The notes beneath the pieces were generated by a model. That model was given only the letters and a program-made list of their open reading frames with translations. It had not been told where the DNA came from and did no database searches. Made by a program: the position numbers and the translations under genes. Of a stretch of 64,000 bases of DNA, positions 43,591 through 55,085 are shown piece by piece. Each line of letters begins with the position of its first letter. The stretch's first letter is position 1. This DNA comes from Littorina saxatilis (lineage: Eukaryota; Mollusca; Gastropoda; Littorinimorpha; Littorinidae), in contig NC_090253.1 of assembly GCF_037325665.1 (NCBI RefSeq), forward strand, positions 42,395,941 through 42,459,940, in the 5' to 3' direction.

Positions 43591-44617
43591 TAAAAAATTT
43601 TTTTTTACAAAATTGAACCAGAACAGTGAAAAGCAAAAATTGCACACATTTCAAAAAGTCCAGATTACAAAACAATTCAAAGTCCTTGCAGGAGAGGTGA
43701 AAATGGCATGAAAAATTCCTTGGTACATATCATAAGCACGTCTTTCAATGATACCAGATGGTGACGCTTGTTTGTACGCAAAAAAAATGAAACCTGTCAA
43801 AACTGAACCTCTCCAACGATACACACTTGCAGTCCACACATTAATGATTGTTCGAGTTGCATCACTAAATCAGTAAATGACTCACTCACACAAAAATATG
43901 CACACAAAACAGTCAAGCAGGCAGTAAATTTCCACTATGTCGAGGCTTGAAAACTCAAGAAAATTTGGATGGCTGTCAAAGCTTTGAGTTTGAGCATAGA
44001 CAGTGAAATGTGAAGATGACCTTACGTAAAAGGTACAAACAAACTAAACAAGCTTCACCCCTTGTGTCAACAGCCTAACATCTGTCATTCGCACATTTTT
44101 TGTTTATGGTGCACATATTTAATTCTGCACTTGCACATGTTATTTGCATTTTCCCCTCCAACTTCCATTTTTTTTAATAAAACAATCCTCAAGAATTTTC
44201 TAAACATCAATTTTTGCGTTACATTGTTGCAAATTAGTGGTTTATTTATGAATTCTACAAAGCACAGGGCTTCATGCAACTAACTGCGAGAACATACACT
44301 TACAAAAGTTTGTTATTCACACACTCTTTATCAAAAACATTTACATCTGGAGATCAATAAATGGCCACACCTAAGTGTCAAACTAAACAACTACAGACAA
44401 AGTACAACTTAACAGTACTTATTTATTTATAGTGACAGGAACTACCAGACATACATACATACTCTCTCTCTCTCTCTCTTTTTATATCTTAGGAGTTTGA
44501 AGATGCAAACGTACTAGGACTACGTTGTTTATTCCCAGAAGTCTCAAACAGAATCTTCATATAATCTCAGACAGCAAACCCACGTTCTGGTAAGGTTCGT
44601 ATGCTGACTATGCTTCC
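43591..44617. other. Intergenic, nothing recognised
   Basis: AT-rich with a TC microsatellite at 44462-44480. No gene is supported. Confidence 0.4.
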
Positions 44618-44941
44618 TTCTTCTTCTTCAGCATTCCAAAATTTTCTGGTTACGTGTGAGCTCGTTTGCCCATTTCAGTTCACCAAACTATACTCTGAGA
44701 ACATAGTCAGCTTCATTCCGCTTTCATTGAGTAGGCATGCTGGGTATTTTCGACATGGATTACAGGATCTTTTCCATGCGCACTTGGTTTTGTGCTTGCG
44801 TGTACACACGAAGGGGGTTAAGTCACTAGCAGGTCTGCAAATAAGTTGACCTGAACCCACCAGGCGGCAGCGACCGGGATTCGAACTCACGACCTCCCGA
44901 TTAGGAGGCCGACGTCTTACCACCACGCCACTGCGCCCGTC
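44618..44941 (-). mobile_element. tRNA-headed SINE family S copy
   Basis: Flanked by ACTATGCTTCC / ACTATGCTTTC (44607-44617, 44942-44952). On the minus strand: GACGGGCGCAGTGGCGTGG, box B GTCGTGAGTTCGAATCCC, and the GAAGAAGAAG tail. Confidence 0.85.
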
Positions 44942-44952
44942 ACTATGCTTTC

Positions 44953-45098
44953 TAAACTCTAATCAAAGCAAAATATAGCAAACTCTTCTCAATTGGTGGG
45001 ATTGAAAAATGTCATAAATCCTGAACCGAAAAAAAGGCCATAAACGAATCCGAATTTCCGGCATATATCGGAAAAATCCCACCCATGCTTCTCAGCTG

Positions 45099-45152
<54 letters not shown>

Positions 45153-46125
45153 GAACTGGATAGCTCAGGACATTAACACAGGCTCGCAATGTGTCTCTAA
45201 CTTCTGACACTTCACCGTCTCCAGAACACAGATTTACCAGTAACAACCATACCAACACACTTGACATACATACTCTACAAATCATCCACTGATACATTTC
45301 AATGTTCACCAAAAACAATTTCCCACACGCTAAATGTCAGCAAACAACAAGACCATTCTGCCACAATTAAAAATTCACAATCAACCCCAAAAGAAAAAGA
45401 AAAAAAAATAACAGGTATCAACCACAAAAGTTAATTAGAAAATAAAAGTGATTCACGTGAAAAACCCTGTCTTCTTGTTAGGATATTTGTTTTCACCTGT
45501 TTCTCTCAAAAATGAGTAACCTGATTTCTAACCAAAAATCTGAGGCGGAAAGGGTAAGTTTAAACCTACATCATTTTACCATTTTCAAAAAGACACACAA
45601 ATTTAAACGAAAAAAAGACAGCACAAATGCTTTTAACCTCTGTTGGTACCTGCAGCAATGTACTCTGTACTTCAGGTTCTGCAGAGACGAATTTGTCCAA
45701 CCGATAACACATTTTCTCTTATTTCAAAAACTACTAGTACTTCCCTAAATTTCTGTGAGAAAATAAGAAACTTGCATAGTAAACCAGAAAACACATATAT
45801 ATGATCTAAGGATATTTGTCAATCGAAGCACAGAATCCACTCCTGAGCTGGGAACAATCAAACCAAATAATAGCTCCCTCAACTAGCAATGTACAAATCA
45901 TCTTCCACACTCCTCGCAACAACAAATATATATCATTATCAAACATAAGCACATTCACAGCAACCTCAAAACACAATCCACCTTTTCATCACCGTGTGAT
46001 GTGTCAGTGTGTTAATAATGGTGAACGTCCACTGAGCAGTCTCATCAATCAACAGCTGTGTTTTTTTCTGCACTCATCCACCATGAAAACCCTTCTCTAT
46101 ACAAGTACAATACTGTACTGATGAC
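44953..46125. other. Intergenic; partial MITE C and (AC)n
   Basis: At 45048-45090 there is a partial MITE family C end. An (AC)n tract lies at 45103-45150. No gene is supported in the rest. Confidence 0.5.
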
Positions 46126-46133
46126 AACCAAGG

Positions 46134-46576
46134 CAGGGCTCCCCAAAGCGCGCGTCCCTGCGTCCTATACGCACTAAAAGCCGTAATCACGTACTAGAAA
46201 TCCATTAAAGGGGTCCCGGGACGCACTAAACCTATAAAGAGCGGGTCCCGGGACGCACTAAAGTTATGCTATCGTGCGTACCGTAGGTACTCTTTTCATA
46301 CTGTAGTCGTCAGTCAAGTATAGTGCAAGCACAAATGCCAATTTCACGCCGGAACGATATGGAAAAGTGTGTGTGTGTGTGTTCCATTTAACAAGTTATA
46401 GTTGAAGTGTCCTCATTGAATATTCTGATGACAAAAGACCGTTCATATCACCATATTCGCGACAAAAATGCGTTTTATAATACAGGGGTTCGGTGACCAT
46501 GGACTCTTGGGACCCTCTAAACATTAAAAGTGGGGGTCCAGGGACCCTCTAGGACGGGCGCCTGTGGGGAGCCCTG
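46134..46576. mobile_element. hAT-like MITE with perfect 8-bp target duplication
   Basis: Inverted ends CAGGGCTCCCCA / TGGGGAGCCCTG and target duplication AACCAAGG (46126-46133, 46577-46584). Internal direct repeats GGTCCCGGGACGCACTAAA occur near the left end. No transposase. Confidence 0.9.
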
Positions 46577-46584
46577 AACCAAGG

Positions 46585-48386
46585 AGAACTGAACTGTGAA
46601 TAACAAAAACATGTATGCACATGAATCCAAGAAAAACAGTGTCAAGCGACGTAAAACAAGCTGAAGCACACTCCTTGCTTTGTGAACATTTCTTGTAATA
46701 AAAACATTGCAAAAATCCCCTTTGAGCCCGCCCTCCTATACCCACGCAAAGAGCTGACAAAAATAACAGATCCAAAACAACTAACAGACAGAAAGACAGT
46801 AAGTAAAAGGTAAATGGACAGCCACAGCCACAGAAGACGACTAGACAGAAAGGATGTCCCCTACCCCTACCACCCCTACAATAATAACATTAACAACACA
46901 GCTCGAGAAAACAAACCTTTTTTTTCATATGATTGCAAAATCATCAACTTCCCTTTCTGAAAAAAAAATCCCATTCCCATTCCTTTCTTTCACAAATAAC
47001 AACAACCTCCCCCCCCCCCCCCTTTTTTTTATATATATTTTTTTGAAAGAAGATCAGTTAACAAATCCCTCAGGAAAACAAACTGGATTTCATTGCAAAC
47101 ATTCTTTGAAACATCAGCAACTGGCATCAAAGAACAATCAACAATATTGACAAAACCTCACAGGGCTCACATTCAAGTCAAAGGGAATGCACTACTTCAG
47201 TACTAGCAACAACAGGATGGAATGGAAAAAAAGTTTTAACCAAATCTCATTTTTCATGAGTTCGTGTCTGGGGGATCATAAAATGCATATTCACTTATCT
47301 ACCTCCTCCCCTTCCTACCTTTATTTTTGCTAACTTTACTTCAACCGTAAACTTCTTATCAGTGAGGTAAAGTATTTCCGCCTGTATCCAAAACACTACC
47401 CACTTATTTAAAAGAATCCACCACATACCACATTTTTAAGTTTCAAACACAAATGGTTGAAAGGAATGGTTGAGGGTGTCCCTTCCGCACAATACTAACT
47501 GACATTTGCTCATGAAGTGAAACGGCAGTATATAAGGAACATAAACTCCAAATCAGAAATGATTCTGCGACAACAATCTGTGCAAATATCAAACCCCCCC
47601 CCCACCCCCTCCTCCCACACAGAAATGAAAAGATACAGCAAATACCTTGATCTTCAATTGGGTTTGCTCTTGAATAAAAAATTTGAAAAAAAGAAAGAAA
47701 CGGAGCACAGCTTTTTCAAAATTCCAAGACGCGTATGCACAGTGTAATCTCCGACACAGTGTACTTGGCCTGCAAGTTCGCTGTTTCAAGCATCCTTGTC
47801 CCTGCGACCCTCTGGTATCCATCTCTTCAAGCATGGTTGGATCCGTTCTGAAGCACAAAAACAAAACCTATAAATGTAGGCCTGGATACAAACAAGAAAA
47901 CACCAAATACTGAGATTTTTAAAAAGCCAAATACTGTACAATGTACCATGCAAACGCTTGGTATCTTCTTTCTTTATGCTATTAATTCACAACTAACAGA
48001 GGATGAAGCTCCACAACTTACATGCTCAGTCCTTATCAATAAGGCGTATGTCATGTCTGAAAGTAATCAAACCCTAGAATCAAAAGTTTCAAAGCTCTTG
48101 CTTCAAAAAACCATTTAAGAAATTGAGAACTTATTCATTTATTCTTGCCCGATTATGACCCTTAGCCCTTCATATGTGATGATGGTCTTGTGGTAATCAA
48201 ACCCTAGACGTGTGTAAAGGTTCAAAGTTCTAGTTGCAGTAACATCCAAGTAAACCTCATTGTAAAGTTTCTTCATTTGTCCAGGCGAGTTAAAAATGTT
48301 GTTAAGTTTGTTGGGTCATTCCTGAAAAAACAAAACTCAACAACAATCATCTTCTGAAGACAACAAGAATGTTACCCTCCACGCTT
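46585..48386. other. Probable TMEM248 3' UTR / downstream region
   Basis: No coding feature. C-runs at 47010-47022 and 47596-47605. The length of the TMEM248 3' UTR cannot be fixed from sequence. Confidence 0.35.
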
Positions 48387-49980
48387 CTACAGCTCACTGA
48401 CCTTGTCTGAGGTACACTGTGTGTAGACGACCTTGACCTTGTTGGGTCGCCCCTTGACGAGGGCGTAGCAGAAGAGGGTGATCATCATGACGAAGAGGAA
48501 GTAGCTGGTGTGCATCAGGTGAAGGTTGATCACCGAGCGATCCTGCTGCACAAAATCAGGGGATTATTACAGCAAAACTTCAGATCAAGATTGCACCCAC
48601 TTCATGAAGTTTATACATTTCTAACAAAACTATCCGGTTAACCTTCTCGTATTCCATCACTACAAATAATCTAAACTTGTTGACACTTTTTCATGTTGAG
48701 CGGGGGGAAATCCGTCTTTAAGATTACAAAATGTTTTACACACAAACCTCATGGTTGCCCCACACACAAACAAAACGCAAACACTAAAACCCACTTGTTA
48801 TGAACTCTGTCATAAATCCATGCTCATCATAACGAAACCAATGTTCCCCTTAAACTACAGTACTCACAAATTTCTGATTTCTTATCAGCTATTGTAAAAA
48901 AATACTCTGAAACTAACATTTAATTTTTAAACTCTTTCCCCAGAAGTTCACTGTTTTCTGCAGCACTATCCATCTTGCACACACACACACACCACACTTC
49001 CAGTCTTCTCAACCACTCAATTTTTCTACTGCAAAGGCTGTGGACTCTCTTTTTTAAGACCCCGACCCCCCCTTCTCTGCCATTTAAACCTCCCACCTTT
49101 TAAGACCCCGACCCCCCCCTTCTCTGCCATTTAAACCTCCCACCTTTTAAGACCCCGACCCCCCCTTCTCTGCCATTTAAACCTCCCACCTTTTAAGACC
49201 CCAACCCCCCCTTCTCTGCCATTTAAACCTCCCACCTTTTAAGACCCCGACCCCCCCCCCCCCCTTCTCTGCCATTTAAACCTCCCACCTTTTAAGACCC
49301 CGACCCCCCCTTCTCTGCCATTTAAACCTCCCACCTTTTAAGACCCCGACCCCCCCTTCTCTGCCATTTAAACCTCCCACCTTTTAAGACCCCGACCCCC
49401 CCCTTCTCTGCCATTTAAACCTCCCACCTTTTAAGACCCCGACTTCTCTGCCATTTAAACCTCCCACCTTTTAAGACCCCGACCCCCCCTTCTTTGCCAT
49501 TTAAACCTCCCACCTTTTAAGACCCCGACCCCCCCCCCCTTCTCTGCCATTTAAACCTCCCACCTTTTAAGACCCCGACCCCCCTTCTCTGCCATTTAAA
49601 CCTCCCACCTTTTAAGACCCCGACCCCCCCTTCTCTGCCATTTAAACCTCCCACCTTTTAAGACCTTGCTTTTTCAGATTTTCTGCTCCCAACCCACTGT
49701 AAATGTACCCCCATTTTAAGACTCTCTCCTTTTTTAAGAGCCGAATTTCTCAGACGTTTGGAGGTCCTAAAAAAAAGGGGGGGGGGGGGTGTGTGTGTTC
49801 CACTGTATTTCCAAACTTACCATGGTGAGCATGACCGTGAGTGTGGGGTCCATCTCGTGCTCCAGGCTGAGGATGGAGGCGTTGACACAGTGGATGTAGC
49901 TGGGGGTCACTTCAAGATGAAAGTGGTTCTCTCCCCCAAGGTCAATGTCCTTGACACACGTCTCTTCTGCATCAGGTCGC
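48387..49980 (-). CDS. TMEM248: TMEM248 homologue, last two coding exons (5' part outside or not found)
   Basis: TMEM248 is a conserved animal transmembrane protein of poorly known function (TMEM248/TMEM219 family). Exon 49821-49980 encodes RPDAEETCVKDIDLGGEN, HFHLEVTPSYIHCVNASI and DPTLTVMLTM, the end of the extracytoplasmic or lumenal part. Exon 48387-48545 encodes QDRSVINLHLMHTSYFLFVM through MITLFCYALVKGRPNKVK to the stop, closely matching the vertebrate segment DDDRSLINLHLMHTSYFLFV. It includes the final membrane helix and a short tail VYTQCTSDKVSEL. Junction phases agree (ATG then CAG/GAT). The acceptor is a GCAGCAG tandem, so one Gln may be optional. The intron between the exons is filled by a 46-bp satellite. 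The frame upstream of 49980 starts mid-codon after an acceptor, so more exons must exist; none is visible before the DIRS element. Confidence 0.9.
49050..49665. repeat. Satellite-like array, about 13 copies of a 46-bp unit
   Basis: The unit contains TTCTCTGCCATTTAAACCTC and CCACCTTTTAAGACCCCGAC, with a C-run of variable length. It lies in the TMEM248 intron. The TTTTAAGACCCC text ties it to the mariner-like MITE family, whose right end (GTTCCACTGTA) follows at 49796-49806. Confidence 0.9.
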
Positions 49981-50227
49981 CTGGTATAAAAATAAAAATT
50001 AGAGTCTTGAAGTAATGTCAGCTGTACAATCATTTAGGATGGTTTGTCACAACAATGTTTATGGTTTATGTATGGTTACGTGTCTTGTCTTCTGAACCTT
50101 TATCTGATGCTATAATAAGATTTTACAAGCAAATTACATCTTACTTTCTTCAATTTTTTTCAATACACTGTCAATTTGGTGTTGTGTTTTTTTTTAGATT
50201 TATAATGGATTTTTTTTAGATTTAGTT

Positions 50228-50361
50228 GAACCCTCCTCCTTTTAAGACTTTGCCCTTTTTAAGACCCTACTTTTTCGGGTTCATAGTCTGTAAATTTACC
50301 CCCATTTTAAGACCTGATTTTCTTAGATTTTTGAAGGTCTTAAAAGGGGGGTGCCACTGTA
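50228..50361. mobile_element. Short mariner-like MITE copy
   Basis: It ends in TCTTAAAAGGGGGGTGCCAC then TGTA, and begins GAACCCTCCTCCTTTTAAGA. It is an abbreviated relative of 22191-23565, with no satellite expansion. Confidence 0.6.
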
Positions 50362-50385
50362 CTTATATCAACGCTTTCCTGTAAG

Positions 50386-50775
50386 TGGAAAATTTTTAAT
50401 TAAATTTTCATTTGATTAATATACTTACCCGAATCACATGATTAGCATTGACATACTTAGAGATGCTAGGTCCTGATAAAAGCTTACCCGTCTAAGTTTA
50501 AGGGAAGCAACCTCAACTAAAAAAAAAGTGACAGCACCATGGTACTTGCCACCCGCGGTTGCCTCCCATTAGTGGGTGAACTACGTCACTACTGGTGCCT
50601 GGTCACATGATACACAGATCAATCGACTTATAGAATACTAAGAAACTATAAAGCGGGGCAGGCGGGAGGGAATTACCCATGTGATTCGGGTAAGTATATT
50701 AATCAAATGAAAATTTAATTAAAAATTTTCCATTAAATTACATATTCTTACTCCGAATCACATGATTAGCAGATA
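50386..50775. repeat. DIRS terminal inverted-repeat complex
   Basis: A perfect or near-perfect stem of about 55 bp (50386-50441 against 50678-50732; for example ACTTACCCGAATCACATG and its complement) encloses about 235 bp. A third, direct partial copy follows at 50733-50775. Such inverted termini are typical of DIRS elements, which replicate through circular intermediates. Confidence 0.8.
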
Positions 50776-50829
50776 ACTCCAACAAGGTGGTGGGTAAGAT
50801 CAAAAAAGTTCAAACTCACTCTTAAGTTC

Positions 50830-52000
50830 TGGAAAGACATTGTCCTGCTGCCACCAAGGCAGGGAGGGACCTTGAACCATCCTGGCATAGTGCAGCGATG
50901 TCTCTCAAATAAAAACTGATAAAAACATCGTCTGAGCGCCAGTAAGCGGTGCGTAAGACGTCGTCTAGCCTCCTAGACCGTAAGACGGCCAAGGAGGAAG
51001 ACCAGGCTCTTGATTCGTGAGCTCGTGCAGAGCGGAGGGGAAAGCTAGGCTGCGACCCCCCCCCCCTTTCTAGACAGGTCCCATGCATAGGCCTGTTTAA
51101 TTGTAGCCGACACCCACCTGGCCAAGGTTGTTCTCGTAATATCCTTATCCATAGTGGTGTTCAAAGAGATGAACAAAAGCTTCTGAGAGCTCGACCGGAT
51201 AGAACTAGTACGGGAGAGATAGGCCTCAAGAGCCCTGACCGGGCAGTTGACCATATCGGGATCATTCATGGCCAGGATATGTGCTAAAGGCTTCACCATA
51301 ATCAGCGGAGAGGGCTGGCCTGGAGATTGGTTCTTAGCCAAGAAGCCCTCTCTGAAGCGCAAGGAAATAGAACCATCGCGCTCTCTAGAGATGTCCTGAG
51401 GACTACCTGAAAGAGCGTGAATCTCGCTCCCCCTACGAGCCGTAGCCAGGAGGAGGAGAAAAAGAGCCTTCCTAGTAAGGTTAGGAAGACTAGAGTCAGC
51501 CAGAGGCTCGAAAGCCGAAGAGCGCAAAAACTCTAAGACCAGAAAGAGGTCCCATTTGGGCAAAGCGGAACGCGTCTTGACCTCCTCAAGGGCTGCCCCC
51601 TTGATCACCCCAGTGATTACTGTACTAAGGCTGATGGAGTGACCGATTTGCTTAAGGGTCGAAGAGATTGCCGATCTACGGACCTTCAGCGACGCAGAGG
51701 AAACTCCCTGCGAGGACAAATCGGCCAAATGGTTGGCCACATGCATTGTACGTGGTGCCACCGGATTAACTCTGTGAGACTGACACCACGTAACCCAGGA
51801 TTTCCAGTGAGAGGAATACACCATAGAAGTAGAAGCTCTATGAGAGCGCTGAACTAGGTGCAAGGTGCGTTCTGAAGCACCGGAACGTTTCAAAGCTGAC
51901 CTCACAGTCTCCACGCGTGAAGGTTTAGAGACTGTGGGTCCTCGTGAGGAACGCCTGTTCGAGGTTGAACAAGCTCTCCCCTCGCGAGGGACAGAGGGAT
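50830..52000 (-). CDS. DIRS tyrosine recombinase region (fossil)
   Basis: A long frame here carries YSSHWKSWVTWC (core-binding part), LFLLLLATARRGSEIHALS (the first catalytic-Arg region) and RTTLARWVSATIKQAY. These fit the DIRS-type tyrosine recombinase, which integrates circular DNA without a DDE integrase. No repair or frame joining is attempted. Confidence 0.75.
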
Positions 52001-53000
52001 AGGAGGACCCCGAGCCAGCCTCAGAAGGTCCGGAAACCAAGTCTGAGACGGCCACCACGGGGCGATCAGAAGAAGAAGAGGCGGTCCCTCTAGCTCCGCC
52101 TTCCTGATCACCCGGCTGAGCAGCTGGAAGGGAGGGAAGGCGTAAGCCTCTAGACCCGACCAAGGGATCTCCAGTGCATTGGTCTCCCAAGCCTCCTGGT
52201 CGGGGAAGGGAGACACAAAGATGGGAAGGCGTCTGGAGAATCTGGTGGCGAAGAGATCCACCAGAGGCTTCGGAGCTCGGGACCAGAGACGGAGCAGAGC
52301 CCCATGCGTGATGGTCCATTCCGACTGCAACACCTTGTCGGAGCGGCTGAGCGCATCCGCAAGAGTGTTGAGCCTTCCCGGCAGGTACCGTGCCATGAGT
52401 GAGATCTGGTGCTGGGCACACCAAGTCAGGATCTCGCAGGTCCTGCGTGAGAGAGTGGGGGACCGCGAACCTCCCTGCTTGTTCACATAAGCGGCCACTG
52501 TGGTGTTGTCTGTGAACAGACGGACCCGCTTGGTGACAAGGGAAGGGAGAAACGCGACCAGAGCTAAAAACACGGCCTCCAACTCCAAAGAGTTGATGTG
52601 CCATGCGCTCTGCTCCGCAGACCACAGACCGGAGGCCGTGAGCCGTTCCGTGTGCGCTCCCCAACCCATCAGGGACGCATCCGTAAAGAGGTCCAAGTCG
52701 GGAGGGGGAGCCGCGATCGGAACCCCCCTGCAGAGCCAACCCGTGTCCAACCACGGGAGGGATGCAGTCTGGAACCATTCCCCGAGGGGAACCAGCGCGT
52801 TCCAATCCACACAGGGAGAATCCACAAACGGCTTCAGCGCGTGCTGAAGTGGACGTTTGTGAGCTCTCCCCAGTGGAACAAGGAGGGCCATGGATTCCAT
52901 CTGCCCCAAGATGGAGGCCATAATCCGGAGGGAAGCCCTCGGGAGAAGCAAAGTCGAGCGCAGAAGAGCCTGGAGCTTGTCCACTCGCTTCTGAGAGGGG
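51902..53000 (-). CDS. DIRS RNase H-containing region (fossil)
   Basis: The frame contains DLDLFTDASLMGWGAH, INSLELEAVFLAL, VRLFTDNTTVAAYVNKQGG and YLPGRLNTLADALSR, the D-E-D-D style motifs of the RNase H domain. The region downstream (DLFATRF...) is the linker seen before the recombinase in this family. It overlaps the recombinase frame, as is common for DIRS. Confidence 0.8.
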
Positions 53001-53005
53001 CGGAC

Positions 53006-54734
53006 TGTGCGCGCCTTCGTGAGCGAGGCTGGTACTACATATTGTTCATACGAAATGACAAACACAGGTTACAAGCGATAACGCGCAAAAGTACTGGTTT
53101 ATTATTTTACATCTGACACTAAGGTATCAGTAATGCATATATAGTTACAGTACTACGTAATGAGATACTACGTATTGCGGTAAAAAACTTATGGACAGAA
53201 AGAAAAAGAGAAAAGAAAACAAATTATTAAACATGGCAAAAGTATCAAATGCATTAACAAGACACGAGAAGTAAATACAAGAAAAATAAACAATCACAAG
53301 ACAGGCAAAGACAAACAGACAAGAAAGTTACAATTACCACACACTCGTTGGTTAGTCCTTCAACAACAATAAAGAGTTACGTTCTGTACGTTCAACAACA
53401 ATAAAGAATTACGTTCCGTACGTTCAACAATACCATAAGCACTAAGAATACTCAAGAAACTTAGCATACATACGTTTAAAACCAAAATGGCTACTTTCAG
53501 AAACATACAAAAACGTTGACTCATCAGGCCAGGAATACAAAGCAAACTGTCATACCAAAAAAGTCTAACGACAACGTTCCTGCGTTAATCAAAGTCACAA
53601 ACAAGATATTTACTCATCCACTTTCCCTCAATAACGTTACAAGAAATAAGCCCGTTTACAAACGATCACCACAGACCGCAAGCTTCTTTTACCTAAATTC
53701 TTTTAACGTAAGGCTGAAAAAGTCGGAGAAAACGTTTCACTTCGAACTTCGTTAACCACAGAAAACACAAGTTATCATTATAAACATTAGCGACTTTCTA
53801 GCGTCTACAAAACATTGCTGTACGTTCACAACACTAGAACAGTTGAACACACAATAAAGAAACACTACAACAAGTCAGACTTTCAACTCACGTTATACAT
53901 AAACAACTCACAAAGTCATTACAAAAAGGCGACCAAAACACAACACAAACAAGTAACAACAAAATTACCTTATGCGCTGTGTGGGTTGACCAGCAGTACC
54001 AAAACGTGTTGCCTCACAAACGAAGGGCACAAAACGATTCACACTTGAGAAACAACTGTCTCCAAGAACATTACGTTGACGTTAAAACATAAGAAACACT
54101 CCGTTGGTTCACTTAATAACCTTCATACGTTTACATCAAAACCAAACGCTTCCTAAAACCCTCAGATCGACTGACGAGACAGGAGTCAAGCAGTGGTATT
54201 TATGGAAACAAAAACCTAACATGGAATAGTTATTCAAAAGTCAAAGGTCACCGGATTGACCAACCAACAACATTCCTAAGACAGAATCGGGTGAAACTAC
54301 TATTTTACAACCAATCAGTAACCGATCACGCACTCCGTGCATGCCCAAAACTTAAAACGGTATATTTAACAGAAAGAAGACCAAGGAACTAGCTGACATC
54401 ACAAAGCTAAAAACACGTGAGTCACACGTATTCTAAAACTTGCAACGCAGATTCACAGGGCTCACCTCAAAATCAAAACACGGAAAAGAGCACGTGAATC
54501 TCACGGTGTTCTAGAACTAAACGACGCAGTTTGTGACACTCCGACCAAAACCAGGTCACAACAACTGAACAAGGAGCACGTGAATCTCACGTAAAAATAT
54601 TAACGCTCCACAAAACGGGTCACAACAAGGTGCCACAATAAAAACACGGTTTACTTCTTTTTACATCGTGCAATGGCTTGAGCAAACGTAATTACAACAA
54701 AAGTAGGTGACTGCATGCCACATCGGCATGCACA
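53006..54734 (-). repeat. BEL/Pao 3' LTR
   Basis: Same length and near-identical to 60251-61979. Being next to the frame's stop side, it is the 3' LTR. A purine-rich tract (CCGGTGGGAG on the minus strand) abuts its inner edge. Short frames within it are duplicated in both LTRs and are not genes. Confidence 0.9.
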
Positions 54735-55085
54735 CTCCCACCGGAAATTATATTAATATAATTTACTTCAAAAAACCTTTGTACAAACACATTCCTTATA
54801 TCAAAAGAAGAATAACACAGATTTAGACATTTCAAATTTACAACTCAAAACCATTGTGTTGCAAAACATTTACACAGCAATATTACGGTTCAATCATTTT
54901 CAGTGTTTCAACACATCTCGTTTCAACTAAATGCCGTTAGTCATTACTCGACGGCATAAAAAAAAAAAACCGCACCACTTAAACCATAAATGTCTGTTAC
55001 ATCATCTGGTATAAAAACAAACTGCAACAATCTACAACTGTCAAATTGGAAAAACATTCCAAAGTTCAATGTTCTTTCAGTTCGC

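Noticed and set aside
49050-49665. CRISPR-like regular repeats
   Set aside because: Units are directly tandem with no unique spacers, and the genome is animal.
53360-54048. Short frames of 61, 79 and 77 codons, repeated identically at 60605-61293
   Set aside because: They lie in the two LTRs of the BEL/Pao element and are duplicated only because the LTRs are.
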